Positions 1-15,636 of a DNA stretch of 64,000 nt are shown here, piece after piece. Position 1 is the stretch's first letter. Each line of letters begins with the position of its first letter. The translations under genes were made by a program, and so were the position numbers. Origin of the DNA: Hormiphora californensis (Eukaryota > Ctenophora > Tentaculata > Cydippida > Pleurobrachiidae); NCBI GenBank assembly GCA_020137815.1, contig CM035356.1:4288856-4352855 (forward strand), in the 5' to 3' direction. Under the pieces are notes generated by a model. It had not been told where the DNA came from. It ran no database searches and saw nothing but the letters and a program-made list of their open reading frames with translations.

Positions 1-312
1 AAAGTGGGATTTAATTGATAGTTTGCATCACACCAGTTGAATTATTATTTTGTCTGATCTCTGAACACCAATTGCTACCAATTGCTACCATATATTGTTT
101 TTGCAAGAACAATATCTTGTTGGATAAATTGCTAATTGCTATAATGATCCCCACCAGATCAGTGCAGAGGAGCCATGTCATTACCGTCCAGCCACTCCCT
201 AACGAGAACATCTCATTCTAATGTGGTGAGTTATATTGCAAATGTAATGTTATTTTTGTACTTATATATATTTTATTTTGGCGGATTGTGGGAATTGATG
301 GACATTAAAAAG
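1..312. other. Non-coding stretch, nothing recognised
   Basis: AT-rich sequence without a supported exon. The short open frames on both strands overlap each other and show no family motif or convincing splice context. A small direct repetition of the words 'attgctacca' near 70-90 is the only local structure seen. Confidence 0.5.
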
Positions 313-597
313 CAGCCTGGCTGCGTGTCACAAAAGTCTGGCTTTTTGAGCGAAAAGCCTGGCGTCTGAGCCAGGCTTCTCCACTGATAACCCCCAAAAG
401 CTAGGAGCACGTCATACAGAATGGGATATTGACTAGACTGCCCCACCAGGTAAGCGGTAAATGTTGCCTTTATCTGGTGTGGACGTGCACGTTCACCTAG
501 CTTTTGGGGTGGTTATCGACGGAGAGGACTAGCTCAGACGCCAGGATTTTCGCTCAAAAAGCCACGCTTTCACGATGCGCAGCCGCCAGCCAGGCTG
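313..597. mobile_element. Foldback/MITE-like element with long inverted arms
   Basis: The arm at about 313-412 is repeated in reverse complement at about 500-597. Both contain the words for 'cagcctggctg', 'tttttgagcgaaaa', 'cagacgcc' and 'cccaaaagctagg', with several mismatches and small indels. The centre (about 413-499) is unrelated. Long imperfect terminal inverted repeats around a short non-coding centre are typical of a miniature inverted-repeat element. No clean target duplication is seen at the ends, so the exact borders are uncertain. Confidence 0.65.
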
Positions 598-1892
598 ATT
601 TCTACAGCCAGGGCTGTAAAGGATTGTTAGAACATACCAAGGAATCGGAAGGAATTCTGTCTTCTACCACCTCAGAATCCGTTTTTATTCTGAGCACGTG
701 CATACTGCAAACTGCAAGTGTGCCAAGTTTGGGTCTGCGGAGACAGGGTGAGAAGATGGAGGGCGTATAACATACATGGGCAGTCAGTCGACTGTATTAT
801 CATTTGTGGTAAAGAGGTCCGAACTCCGAGCTATAAGAAAACGCAAGTGTTCACAACTTATCAACATAATCCCAAGTCTTTGACTTGACATTGCTACCAG
901 TCTAAGGGCTATCACACCGGGCTGACGTGAGCTCATTTCAATGCACGTAAGACAGCCTGCGTAGCATGCAACCCTTAAATACCTACTAGCATAAATCAAG
1001 TGCAACAAGTCGTATCGATATACCGGGTTGAAAAATCACACTTTCACAACAGATCTGTATTCTGTTGAGTTAGATGTCCCCTTGGCATCGAAGCTGCCAA
1101 GGACGTCGGAAACCTGTACGGAGGTGGCGTGATGTGCCAAAGGTGTCCCCCTCTTTTGTGCGTACCCAAAGTAATCGTTTGGTGACACAGTCACCCTTAC
1201 AACTCATGCGGGTAGCGCAGCAAAACAAAGCCGAGTTGTAAGAGTCTCTAGAGGGGTGGCTGCGCCACCAACGTAATCGTTAAAAAACGTTTTTCTCATT
1301 CAATTCACCTCGATCTTCAAGGGGTTGGGGATTAAAGATGGAGAGGAAGAGAGATATAGCTATAGAGAGGAAAAGTAGGAGAGAGGCCGGGGAGATAGAG
1401 AAGGGAAGGTAGAGATGATAGTAAAATGCTTGCAGGCTATGTAAACCGTTCACACTCCTTGATCATTATGAGTTGCAAGACTTTTAAAAAGTTCTATAAA
1501 CATCCGATGAGAAAGAGTGAACGAAAAGATAGAGTGAACGAGAGTTGTAAGAGAGAGTGGTTTCAGTTTATTGAATATGAAAGTAAAGCGAGCATGAAGG
1601 AGATGGATAGTTCAGTGGTCGAGATGGCTGTTTATTCCGATTACACACGCTATAACCGCAACATCGTGATCATCGTGCTGCTGAGTCTCTGCTGAACGGC
1701 ATGCAAGATTTCCAGGCTCTCACTTTCCTGTTTTTCACATCACTAGTCCGTTGTTGCGGAGCTCTATCTGTTTTATTAGGATCTTCAGGATTATCCCAAT
1801 TCCCATAGTCTTCTTTGTTGCAATTGATTCCTGTCGGCATAGTCCTCTCTTGACTCTTTATATCCCTATCTTTCTATCTCCCTTTTTATGCA
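598..1892. other. Non-coding stretch
   Basis: No exon is supported here. Short open frames (for example plus 1426-1695) have purine-rich low-complexity codons and no recognised domain. A purine-rich patch (GAGAG-type) runs from about 1335 to 1420. Confidence 0.4.
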
Positions 1893-2097
<205 letters not shown>

Positions 2098-2402
2098 TGT
2101 AGTTAAATCATCTCCGATTGTAAAGGTCCTATTATGTCATTAAATATCTAAGACGGCGAATCTTCTTTCCTCGCAGTGCGATGTCAGTGGTTTTAAATTG
2201 CTACAGTTTACTCATATTGTTTTGAATTTTGAATTTTATCCTGGGCTGCTATACAAAATTCAAGAGTTGCATATTTTGTAATTGTCTGTTGAAAATTTTG
2301 ATAATTTGAAACTTTGAAGATTAGATAGATACCCAGTTCTTAGCCCTCCTGGCAAATAAAATATGCCAAACCATTATTTTAGTTAGATCTGTAGCTGTAG
2401 TG

Positions 2403-2504
2403 ATGAGTGATGGAGGAAGACCTAAAAACTTGAGGTCCTTTGCTCGGCTTGGGACTCTCAGCAACGCAACTATGTCACAGTGCAGTAGCTCCAACGCAAT
2501 TGAG
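2403..2504 (+). CDS. Candidate first coding exon, 34 codons (Ser-rich, basic)
   Basis: Starts at an ATG (MSDGGRPKN...) and ends after a Glu codon directly at a strong donor, GAG|GTAAGT, in phase 0. The encoded peptide is 34 residues, basic at first and Ser-rich at the end (...CSSSNAIE). Length, phase and the closing motif match the two first exons of the dynein light chain gene at 30108 and 30471 (also exactly 34 codons, phase 0), and the last residues match the candidate at 4950 (...NSSNAQE). No matching downstream exon was found between here and the KMO gene. It could be a distal alternative first exon of the 30-kb gene, a relic of a duplicated copy, or a chance open frame. This is an inference; transcript data would settle it. 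Confidence 0.4.
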
Positions 2505-4949
2505 GTAAGTCAGATAAAGAATTCAGATACCCATTATATAGCAGATGACCATTATATAGCAGATACCCACAGTCAGAGCATTGGCCTAACCCCATTCCCA
2601 TTTATTTCAAATTAGTTCTATTCTTTTCTGTTCTGCAATCTGCACGCGGAGCGTACAAAAACAGCGGTCAGAGAATTTGCCTCACAGGATATACCTCATA
2701 CCCATGCATATATGGTCATGAAAATATGTATTTCTCTTTTTGATATTTCTGTTTATAAACAAACAAAATGAACTTCCCATGGGAGATGAAATGAAAAAAG
2801 AAGCATATCTCTCTCTTGAGAGAAAAAGAGAGAAAACCCTGAGAATTTGAGATATATATTGTTACTTACAAATAGCAAGCAAGATATACCTTCTGTTGTA
2901 CTAGACTCCCAAGCATCCTGCAGGGGGTCTAGGCCACTAGACAGATATAGTAATAGGAGCCACATCATGTGTGTCTGGGAGTAGTAAGCAACAGAGTGTG
3001 GCGAGGGAGAGAAATTGCATACAAATTACTTGGCTACCAAGTATATTACAGCTCAGCAGACGTTATCAGGTGCATTGAGCTGATAAAACATGTATACTTC
3101 TCCAGTTCTATATTTTCCTTTTGTGGCTGTCACAAAGACCTTTGAGGTTTCTTTAATTTGAAGTAAGAACAATCTGTTCTTCACGGAATCGTATTTTATT
3201 CAGTTTTTCAGCTCAGTTGCACTTTCCGGCAGTTGGTGGTTCCACAAGCTGCTGCGAATTTCTCATGCAACATTTTTCCAACATCCTGATCTCGTGGAAT
3301 ATATCTGCAAGCAAACGATTCCGGTTACCCAATTACCAAAACCTATGAAGATTCTATAATCTCTTTCCTATGATGACTCGCTCTATTTTCTATATGTTAA
3401 TTTTATCCCATCCGCATTTACTCTCACTTTTCCATCCCTGACTTGCAAAGTAGCTATACCATACTATTCCCCATAGATATAGCAAGAACCTATTATATGA
3501 TCAATGGGATTATAAAGCACACTGTGCAAGTTGTTAATACTAGTATATTGCCCCTCACATAACTGCACTGATATATATGTCCACTTGACGTGATATATTT
3601 CGTATCGCCCGCTTGAAAAGTGCTATTGATTACACGCAAGAATATCCCGATCCCATTGATGGGTTTTCCATCAATCCATCAGCAATGGCATATATGGTTT
3701 TACAGGGTCTCCGGACTCCTGACCGACTGTCCAGTCGGTCAGGAGTCCGGGAGCCGTTTTGCAGTATCTGATCTCTATGTGTAATCATTCATAAGAAGGA
3801 TATGAGGAGATGAATATAATATATCCCGATCTGATTGATGGGTTTTCCATCAGCAATAGGCAAGACACCTTACTGATCATCCTGATATACTGCAGCAACT
3901 CCAGTCAAGCTGTTGTGAGAGACATCTATAACATATATAGAGCGCTAGATAGAAAGATAGAGAGATAGAGAGATAGTGTGTTGTTTCATCTTTATAATTA
4001 GCCGCTCGACTTTACAGCATCTGTGTGGTTGTTATGGGCTGAATAAGCACTGCATTATCATGCGAATTCTTGTTGACACGGCCACTAACCCAACTACTAG
4101 TCCCTGTGATGGTCCACTGCTTCAGTGAGTTACAACTTCGCCAAGTAGAGCTTCTAGGATAGCTTCTTGATTATATTTCACGTTGAAAATGTTTGTTTTT
4201 CTTCCTTTCCGTATACTTTCCGTACTTGTTGTGTTACTCCGTCCGTATTGCCTCCCTTCACATATAATAATGGCTTGTTTTTAATCAGTACTGTATTCAA
4301 TAGCCGCCCTAGATGTGCCTTTTATAGTCTTTTACACATGTAGCTAGTGTATCATCAGGGGGCCTATACAAGCTACAAAAAACACCATGTTGCTTTGTAT
4401 GCTTGTTTTCAGGAATCTCTAATTGACACGCATGCTGCAACATCCTAGTTTTACCGACCTGGATCCCTCTCTTGTTGACTCAGTCGGCACTCGAGTGCAC
4501 TCAAGAGGCTACTACAGTTCTAGTTTTACAGAATCTGAAATAACTTGTTTCTCTTAATGTTTTACAGAGCTGCTGCAGTAGATCTCCTAGGTTGCTGAAT
4601 AGATATAGAAGGGATTCTGGATCTGGATTGATGAATTGATCGTCGGTATTTGATCTTCGCCGGCATTTTTTAAACACTGTTTGTTGATCTGTTTAAATTA
4701 TTCTAATACCTATATTCTTGCACTTGCCTAATTACCTGCCTAGTCTCCACAAGATGTGCTTGTTATGTGTGATTTGATATAGGTATATTTGAACGAAACT
4801 TTCTTGAAATGCAGTCCAGTATTCACCCAATTAGAGTCAAGACTCATAGTTTCGAGATCCCATAAACCCAATTTAGTATTAAAATTGACCCCCAGTATAA
4901 CAAATACTCCCCCTGGAGAACTAGCTTCCAACTACACATCAGCTGCAAG
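2505..4949. other. Non-coding stretch with a perfect hairpin
   Basis: No supported exon. It contains a perfect 18-bp-arm hairpin at 3711-3750 (listed separately). A degenerate direct duplication of the words 'atatcccgat' and 'gatgggttttccatca' at about 3643-3690 and 3822-3860 flanks that hairpin. Confidence 0.4.
3711..3750. repeat. Perfect hairpin, 18-bp arms
   Basis: Arms 3711-3728 and 3733-3750 are exact reverse complements around a 4-base loop. GC-rich arms in AT-rich surroundings suggest a small mobile or structured element. No U-run follows, and in a eukaryote this is not a terminator. Confidence 0.85.
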
Positions 4950-5081
4950 ATGCCCATGAAACTGTGGCACAAGAAGATTCTAACGAAGATCATCGTGGCT
5001 GGAGCGGCCGCATCACGAGGTCGTCGGCTCAGTTCCTTCAGTTCCCAAGGATCAACCTGTAACAGTTCTAACGCTCAAGAG
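4950..5081 (+). CDS. Candidate first coding exon, 44 codons (Ser-rich, basic)
   Basis: ATG (MPMKLWHKKILTK...) to a phase-0 donor GAG|GTTTGT. The peptide is basic (RGRR near residues 23-26) and then Ser-rich, ending ...CNSSNAQE, almost the same ending as the exon at 2403 (...CSSSNAIE). The pattern 'basic block, RRxS, Ser/Thr run, phase-0 donor' recurs in the first exons of the Tctex-type dynein light chain gene at 30 kb. Its connection to a downstream exon is not known. It may be an alternative first exon whose intron would have to span both KMO copies, or a stranded duplicate. Confidence 0.4.
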
Positions 5082-5650
5082 GTTTGTAATCCCTACCATT
5101 AATAAAAAAAACCAATTTACTATACAATAGTTGATGTATAGGGTGAGATCAGAGGGGATTGATAAAGTAGACCGGTAAATAGGAAATGATCATCATGATA
5201 TCAGTGCAGATTGTATCACCAATTCATGAGGTGTCGAGGTGAAAAAAGTAAACAAGAGTTCAGTAATCAGTGTCCCTTGTGAATGTTTTCGGCCTAAATT
5301 TGAGTAGTGCATTTCAAAATGCACTATATTCACATCTATAACAGTTTAACCACAACTAGTATGTTTCATGCTGACAAATCATGCAGGAACTGACCACTAT
5401 TAATAAAAAAGCGAATATATCAGCGCCATATTTAAATAATTTCGCCATCGTGATACACCTGCAACAATATAATATAATCCTGCATATTATCGGCTCTATC
5501 TGTTCGGCGTGCAATGATTGATAACTGTGTAATAAATCATCTGTTCCCGAAAATTCGTAACTTGCCGTCACAATTGATTCGCATCTCCATATAGTGGTAT
5601 CTTATATCCTATTCTAATGTCTTATAGTGTTCTCTAGTATATATTACATC

Positions 5651-5806
5651 ATGCGACGAGCCCAACAAGATCACGTCCCAAGACTCGCTACAACGGTTGG
5701 AAGGAGGCGCTTCCGACATGCCGTCCGACGTGTCAGTACGATGAACCTTAACATTGGATCAGCTTCTTCCATGTCTGCCTACTCCTCCGTCACTGACTTA
5801 ACACAG
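5651..5806 (+). CDS. Candidate first coding exon, 52 codons
   Basis: ATG (MRRAQQDHV...) followed by a very basic stretch (GRRRFRHAVRRVS, about residues 17-29) and a Ser-rich tail (SASSMSAYSSVTDLTQ), ending at CAG|GTTTAA in phase 0. Composition and phase resemble the other first-exon candidates at 2403, 4950, 30108 and 30471, but the length is different and the donor is weak. It is the least certain member of the set. Confidence 0.3.
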
Positions 5807-5908
5807 GTTTAATAGAGTGATTGATTAGGAATTATTGTTATTCATTTTAGATAAGAAAATGTATAATTTTAGAGAATTAGGACCGGTTGATTGTTTAGTA
5901 GCATATAA

Positions 5909-5966
5909 TCAGTGAGGAAGTTAAGTTTACTTCTTCCGGCTGGAGAAAACTAAACTTCCTCACTGA
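5909..5966. repeat. Small hairpin, about 20-bp arms
   Basis: The arm starting 'tcagtgaggaagtt' is matched by its reverse complement ending 'cttcctcactga' with one mismatch; the loop is about 18 bases. Probably a very short MITE-like palindrome. Confidence 0.65.
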
Positions 5967-6194
5967 ATAATTATTTTACGAATGAACTTTTTCTCTCGTT
6001 TATAATTGTTTCTTGGCGATGTTTTTACTGGATGACGACACATTTTTGGTAAGAAAATAATATGATAATCATAAAAAATTTTAAAATTAAAAATGTTTGT
6101 ATAAAATTGAAGGCACTGGGACAATGAGGGTCAAAATTGATAACAGTTTATAATGTAAATGTTTATTGTTTATGCAAATCACACAGTCCGGCAG

Positions 6195-6295
6195 GTCGGT
6201 ACCCTAAATTCAGACCTACCCTAAATTGACCTACCCTAAATTCAAACCTACCCTAAATTCAGACCTACCCTCAATTCTCTGTCGAAGTTCTACCG
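6195..6295. repeat. Short tandem repeat, 'ctaccctaaattcaga' type
   Basis: Five imperfect units of 15-17 bp, each containing 'ctaccctaaattca', lie just 3' of the KMO stop codon. A shared word, 'accgacctgcc' / 'ggcaggtcggta', at both ends makes it a loose inverted repeat. Confidence 0.7.
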
Positions 6296-6314
6296 ACCTG
6301 CCCACAGTCGAAGT

Positions 6315-9965
<3,651 letters not shown>

Positions 9966-10022
9966 TTTAGGCTGAGAGAGCAGGCTTAGAAGATACAAGA
10001 CAGTAAATGTAAATCAAGACAT

Positions 10023-11458
10023 ACCGTGTGGGGCAATAAAAATGCCCCCCCCCCCCCAAGTCTACCATAGTTCCAGATATCGTGGAGCTCTAAAATTTGG
10101 TACGGTTACTCTATGAGACAAATAAATAACTTGACCAAAATTTCAGACCTCTAGCTCAAAATTCATTTTTTTATCGGAATGAACATTGTCATTCATTCAA
10201 GGAAAAAAATTTCCGGTCCAAAAATTAACCAATTATGTTTGGCTATCGATTATCTTTCCAATACGACCAAAAACAGCTTAATTGGACAACCACACGAGAC
10301 ACTGCAGCTATGTTTCTGAAGGTTAGTCAGGTAGGCATTCTGGATGTGGGTAAGGCTCGTTGTTGTTGCGACCTGCTCAATGGCAGCTCTGTGTGGTTCC
10401 CGTATGGTCCGTTGATCCCCACTTGTCCTTTTAGCCAAGACCAATACCAAAAGTCCATGGGAGTCAAGTCACAGGATCGTGGGGGGTATTCTCCGGTAGC
10501 ACTCCGACGGGGGATTAGGGTGATGACCTGGCCAGAGAATTTTGTGGAAAGAAAGTTCCTGTTCACCAGAGTTGTGTGGCAAGTTGAAACCAGAATTCGA
10601 TAAGGACTCCATTGTTGGTACACCAGTCCTCGATGAAGGGGATGATTTTAGTCCTCAGTAGCTGTTCATATCCGTTACTGTTCATCGCCTTCATGACAGA
10701 AGCTTGTACTGCAGGAAGGTCCTCCAGGAAGAAGGGTCCAATGCTGCCATTTTCCTTCTGTAGCCAGATGAAGATCCGTTGATGAGAGGTAAACTGGGGC
10801 ATAATGAGTTAATTTCCTGTTCCATAATTCTGCTTAAATAGTCCCTTTGACGTGATCATGAGATCCTTAGCTCGTTAGCTGGAGACAAGTGATCTTATTG
10901 TCAAAATGTTCTCAAATCACATGACGCATGCTAAGCCGTGATAAGATCCCTCTCATCCCGTGACAAGATCCCTATCATCACTATCGGGTCAGCTCCACCC
11001 GACAATATGATAAGTAAACAACGGAAATGAACAAGTAAAAGGTTAAAAACAACATGAGAGGATTGAAACTTAACTTTTTGGTGAAGCTCACGCTTAGTGG
11101 TATCGGTGTATTTGTACAAAACCCTTATTAGCGGTCGTGATACGTGATCTCCTACCGCTAAAACTGATTAGCAATACCGAATCTCACCATGATTCGGTGA
11201 GGATCACATGACCTGACTAACCTTCAGAAACATGGCTGCAGTGTCTCGTGTGGTTGTCCAATTAAGCTGTTTTTGGTCGCATTGGAAAGATAATCGATAG
11301 CCAAACATAATTGGTTAATTTTTGGACCGGAAAATTTTATTTTTTGGATGAATGGCAATTTTCATTCCGATAAAAAAAAGAATTTTGAGTTAGATATCTG
11401 GAACTATGGTAGACTTGGGGGGGGGGGGGGGGGGGCATTTTTATTGCCCCACGCGGTA
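10023..11458. mobile_element. Decayed DNA transposon with about 240-bp inverted repeats and C/G homopolymer
   Basis: The left end (taccgtgtggggcaataaaa, then a C run and 'aagtctaccatagttcc') recurs in reverse complement at the right end, with a G run of about 20. The inverted arms extend roughly 10023-10330 and 11221-11458 and include 'ggttaatttttggaccgg' and the word around 'cgattatctttccaat'. Both outer ends abut TA, as expected for Tc1/mariner-type insertion. The centre encodes a decayed transposase on the minus strand. The element lies just 5' of the intact KMO gene and is missing 5' of the duplicate. Confidence 0.85.
10327..10802 (-). pseudogene. DDE (Tc1/mariner-like) transposase remnant
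   Basis: Minus-strand frames read, in order, a segment with 'GPFFLEDLPAVQASV' and 'LLRTKIIPFIEDW' and then, after a frame change, 'PRSCDLTPMDFWYWSWLK'. The second resembles the 'PRSPDLTPLDFFLWG' block around the catalytic Asp of invertebrate mariner-like transposases; the first resembles the preceding 'GPFF' and DDE-core region. The reading frame is broken by frameshifts and a missing segment, and the N-terminal DNA-binding region is absent. The copy is therefore non-functional. The family assignment rests on memory of the motif, not on a search. Confidence 0.7.
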
Positions 11459-11462
11459 TTAA

Positions 11463-11975
11463 TTAAATGATTGTGAGTGGTAACCTGGGCAACAGGTAAC
11501 TGTGAATTGTGAGTGGTAACCTGGGCAACAGGTAACTGTGTGAGGTGTGAGTGGTAACCTGGGCAACAAGTAACTGTGTGAAGTATGAATGGTAACCTGG
11601 GCAACAGGTAACTGTGTGAAGTGAGAGTGGTAACCTGGCAACAGTCAACTGTGTGTAGTGTGAGTGGTAACGTGGGCAACAGGTAACTGTGTGTAGTGTG
11701 AGTGGCAACCTGGGCAACAGGTAACTGTGTGAAGTGAGAGTGGTAACCTGGCAACAGTCAACTGTGTGAAGTGAGAGTGGTAACCTAGGCAACAGGTAAC
11801 TGTGTGTATTGTGTGTGGTAACCTGGGCAACAGGTAACTGTGAATTGTGAGTGGTAACCTGGGCAACAGGTAACTGTGTGAGGTGTGAGTGGTAACCTGG
11901 GCAACAAGTAACTGTGTGAAGTATGAATGGTAACCTGGGCAACAGGTAACTGTGTGAAGTGAGAGTGGTACACTC
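11463..11975. repeat. Minisatellite, about 37-bp unit, about 14 copies
   Basis: The unit contains 'gtggtaacctgggcaacag' followed by 'gtaactgtgtgaagtgtga'. Some units are shortened and a block of several units is duplicated. It begins next to the right end of the transposon at 11458. Open frames across it on the minus strand are artefacts of the repeat. Confidence 0.93.
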
Positions 11976-12784
11976 TAACCCATTCGCTAGAACAGTATCT
12001 CATGTAAAATTTGGACCTATCGGCATCACGCAACTCACTCCAAGCCACAGTATTAACCTTTTCAACCAATATCAGTATCACTCAATACCACATTGCCCCG
12101 ACTTTTCCCGCAACAGTTCCGGGTTGTAGGACAATACTAGACAAAAGACTGTTTATTAGTGTCAAACAACTGGGAACTAGCAATACCTCCTCCCATCCCT
12201 TACTTCCCACCCCTCCCGTTCCCAACCCCCCCCCCCTGCTCCCTACCATCCTACCGAGTCCTCACCCGAGTGAGTGTCCTGGTCAATCCAGGCCGCTACG
12301 CGGCCTGGATCTCGCCCCAGTAGGTCTCGGATAGGCGGGTCTATTCCCCCTGCTTGCTAACCCGCCACCCAGTTCGTCAGTCTGTCAGAACCCTTTCACA
12401 TGTGCCCGACGGCGCAGTTAGCGATCGTGCCCGAAACCATGACATTAACTTTGTTTGACAAAACTGCTCTGCATGTTATCGAGATTGTTAACATACACTA
12501 TAGTGATTAAGTGAGTCAGACAGTGCCGGTTTGAGAAAAACTGGGGTCAAACAAGGGTCAGCGTTGAGAGCTGTTACTTTCTAGTGTAACACCAACAGAG
12601 ATGGTCTATTACCAAGAAAGGGGAATATGCCGCATAGAGGAAGAAAAAAAAAAAAAAATTAATTAAATGATATATGCGATGATCTATCCGGCCGATGCAG
12701 TGATCTGTCCGGCTATTGGCCAATGCTCTGACCAGGTCGCCTTATATTTCGACAATAAGGTAGAAGAATGCAAACTTGGCAATA
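11976..12784. other. Non-coding stretch
   Basis: No exon is supported. It contains a small perfect hairpin, 'atccaggccg' / 'cggcctggat', at about 12286-12310, and a poly-A run followed by 'ttaattaaatgat' at 12645-12670; the latter resembles the word next to the minisatellite at 11460. Confidence 0.4.
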
Positions 12785-12951
12785 CAGTTGGACCCCGATT
12801 TACCGGGCTCGGCCCCGATTTACCGGAACCCCGATTTACCGAGAGGAAAAACTTTCCCCGATTTAGAAAATTAACGGTACATCACCCCGATATACCGGGC
12901 ACCCTGATTTACCGAGCAAAACCTTTTCCTCTGAGCATCGGGGTCCGACTG
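12785..12951. mobile_element. pogo-like MITE, 167 bp
   Basis: Starts 'cagttggaccccgattta' and ends with the reverse complement of 'cagtcggaccccgat', flanked on both sides by TA. Internally, 'cccgatttaccg' recurs several times. The terminal sequence CAGTYGGACCCCGATTTA and TA duplication resemble non-autonomous pogo/Tigger-type elements. A relative with the same ends is at 55425-55504. Confidence 0.75.
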
Positions 12952-13770
12952 TAAAACCAAAGTGACCAGTTTTAAACTGATCACCTCGGTACGACCCCTT
13001 GGCCTTGGTAACGAAATTATCCCGACCATGCAGGCAAACCTTACTACTGCGATGGGATAATTTTATTACCACCCTGGACCCAGCCCATTTCGAATTCCGG
13101 TAAATCTGCATGGATGATTACCTTGCTCGGCCCTCTTTTCTTTACAAAACAAGATGAAATGGGATGGAAGTTTGCAGTTGATGACTGCGGTGTTCCTCAC
13201 GCTTTCCGGAATCTGCGATATGCAGGAATATGTCAGGAATTCGAATGTTTTAACCTGTATTTTTACCTGTATTATATTCGATTATATAATGATAGCGAAG
13301 CAAAATACTTCGTTCTAAGCTCTTGTAAAACAGTCCCCAGACGAAAAAGGGAGACCGCACGCTATATAAACATATCTTGCTCCAGACCAACCCTGAGACA
13401 GTTGGATTTAATATTCCAAGATCGCGGTGCTTTTTTGGAATACAGTACTGATAATGAAAGTGGGATACCAAAGTGTAGTTGATTCCATGACTTATCTAAT
13501 ATAAGGGGTTTTACGTAACACGTATCCGCACACAACAACACCTTACATGTGGTATGATAGAGGCCAAGAGTCTATAACTCACTTTGTTAAGAGTATAAGG
13601 AGGTTAACAAGAAAATCCACTATGACATACCATTATGCCGGTAACCAGTGCACTTTTATTCGATATTTTTACGACACTGTTTTGGTTGGAAAATAATAGC
13701 AATCAATTAAATATTATCATACAATGAGGGTCAAAAATAATAGTTTATTGTTAAACTGCACAGTCCAAGT
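12952..13770. other. Spacer between the KMO copies
   Basis: No exon is supported. The part next to the duplicate gene (about 13718-13765, with 'acaatgagggtcaaaa') matches the 3' flank of the intact KMO copy (about 6120-6185), showing that the duplication includes 3' flanking DNA. Confidence 0.5.
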
Positions 13771-14304
13771 TTAGACTGGCAAATACCCACGAATCCCTCC
13801 GAAAACTCCAGTATTTGCAATACGATTTGCCGCCCATTCCAGGCCGTCTTTAGCCCATCCGCCTTCCCGAGTAGCGCTGTAGTAGACTCCGCCAGCTAGG
13901 ATTGCCTGAGCAAGGAAAGCGATGCTGTATTTCCCTGCTGCTGACAGTACCTCATCTTGCCATTTCTTGTTGTCCATACACTCCTGTGGGGACATTTTCT
14001 GTCATTTTCTGTAGCACAAATGGGAATATATTATTTATTGTAGCAGAACTAATAGAGCAGCAGATTTCAGCCTTTAGGCAAGCAGGATGTTTTATAAAAA
14101 CAAATTTGAACCCCCAAAAACAGTAATTTGGCGGTTTGGTGTGCATCGCTGCTACGTTTCAAGGTTACTTTGTACCTTGTATGTTAGTTTTCGTTGGAAT
14201 CTGATGCTTGTGTAAAGAGGGACCCAGCGATCAGGAGACAGAGCATGTAGAAGGTTATCCATGGCTTTACGGAGTCTGTAGAAAGAATTTGGTGGTTTAA
14301 ATGC

Positions 14305-14382
14305 TCTACTATAATTATAGTACGGATCACCCACTCTTCTATTGTAATTATAGAAGAGTGGGTGATCCGTACTATTTCTACA
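14305..14382. repeat. Hairpin in intron 8 of the KMO duplicate
   Basis: The arm 'tagtacggatcacccactc' plus 'ttct' and its exact reverse complement flank a short loop with 'ttgtaattat'. The intact copy has only a short related sequence (aggtgatccatacg) at this place, so the palindrome grew or was inserted here. Confidence 0.8.
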
Positions 14383-15562
14383 ATCTACCCTCTCTGTCTC
14401 CGAGCCCTGCCGTTAGAACATAACAAGTACAAGGTGGCCCGTACAAACACAAAAATAATCCATATCCATCATAAAATACCTGAAGAATGGTGATCGTACC
14501 AAGTCTCTCATTTCGACATAGTTGTACATGGCAAGATCACACATGGCATGAACATCTTCACAGCGAGACTGGGAGTAATGCTGGAGTGCAGTGTTTAGTG
14601 ATTTATGTTCTGATATGAGGTCATCCAATACGAGGGCATCTTCAAATCCACAGTTCATTCCTGCAAGGTTGGTGGTGTTGTTTTAACACAATATTATTCT
14701 GCTCTACGAAACTCAATCAATTTTTAGACGGCTGCAGCGAAGACTTCGACAGAATATTATCGTTTTGCTCAAAAAAACTCAATCAATTTTTAGACGGCTG
14801 CAGCGAAGACTTCGACAGAACTCTCAGCCGGCTGAGAGTTCTGTCGAAGTCTTCGTTGCCTTGGTAATGAAATCACCCCTCCGCGTTAATATAGGGATGA
14901 CTTCGTAACCAATTGCTGCCTTAGTTAGTAACTATAAGACTACAATGTACTAAAATATATGTTTTTTAGTCACCAACCTTCTCCGTCTGTGGGGGGAGTC
15001 AGGTGACTGGATTACTGACTCCTTGTGGCAGCCCATTGTCTATCTCAGGGGGTATGGTAGTCCCGCGGGGGACTAGGGAGGGGGCAGGGGGAGGGTATCT
15101 CTCGGGGAAAGACTAGGGAGTGGTCCCACAGCCGCGGTCCTGGGGCCTGATGGACCAATACGGGTGCGGTCAACCTGCAATAAATCGGCATTGCCCAAAC
15201 AGAGGGAATCCAGCCCTATGACCTTATACCACAACACTCAAGTCTATTTAACAGAACTTGGAGTGCCAACATTGCTAATACGCCAGGGCTCCTGTTGCCA
15301 TCCTTAAACAGGCACCGGCAGGTCCAAATCAATTGGCCGGGTGTTCCAAAAAACACGTATAACACATATGTAGCTTATACACCATTGCTTACACGCCAGG
15401 GCTCCTGTTGCCACCCTAAAACAGGCACCGGCGGGTCCAAATCAATTGGCCGGGTGTTCCCTTCCTAAAAACCGAGTAGGGGCATGGTGCCCCTGGGGAA
15501 CCCCTGCCCAATTTTCAAATAGCGGCACAGGATAAGTATATCTGAATTGCACTGGAACCAAC

Positions 15563-15636
15563 AGCTCCGTGGCCGAATGGCCACAAGTTGGGCTAAGAAA
15601 CACAAGATCCCAGGTTCAAATCCCGGTCAAGAGATT
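15563..15636 (+). ncRNA. tRNA-like pol III promoter block (SINE head)
   Basis: TGGCCGAATGG at 15571 resembles a tRNA A box, and GGTTCAAATCC at 15613 is a near-perfect B box at normal tRNA spacing. The acceptor ends (gctccgt and caagaga) do not pair, so this is probably not a working tRNA but a tRNA-derived promoter in a SINE-like element. Confidence 0.55.

Noticed and set aside
5627-5812. Start at the upstream non-ATG position of this frame
   Set aside because: The first ATG is at 5651; nothing upstream suggests a longer exon.
6195-6295. Interstitial telomere repeat (ccctaaat words)
   Set aside because: The period is 15-17 bp with non-telomeric bases between; no run of TTAGGG or TTTAGGG units.
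11404-12081. Repetitive minus-strand frames with HSHFTQLPVAQV-type units
   Set aside because: Direct translation of the 37-bp minisatellite in shifting frames; several overlapping frames are equally open.
15563-15636. Functional tRNA gene
   Set aside because: A and B boxes are good but the acceptor stem does not pair and no anticodon arm could be drawn with confidence; treated as a SINE head.
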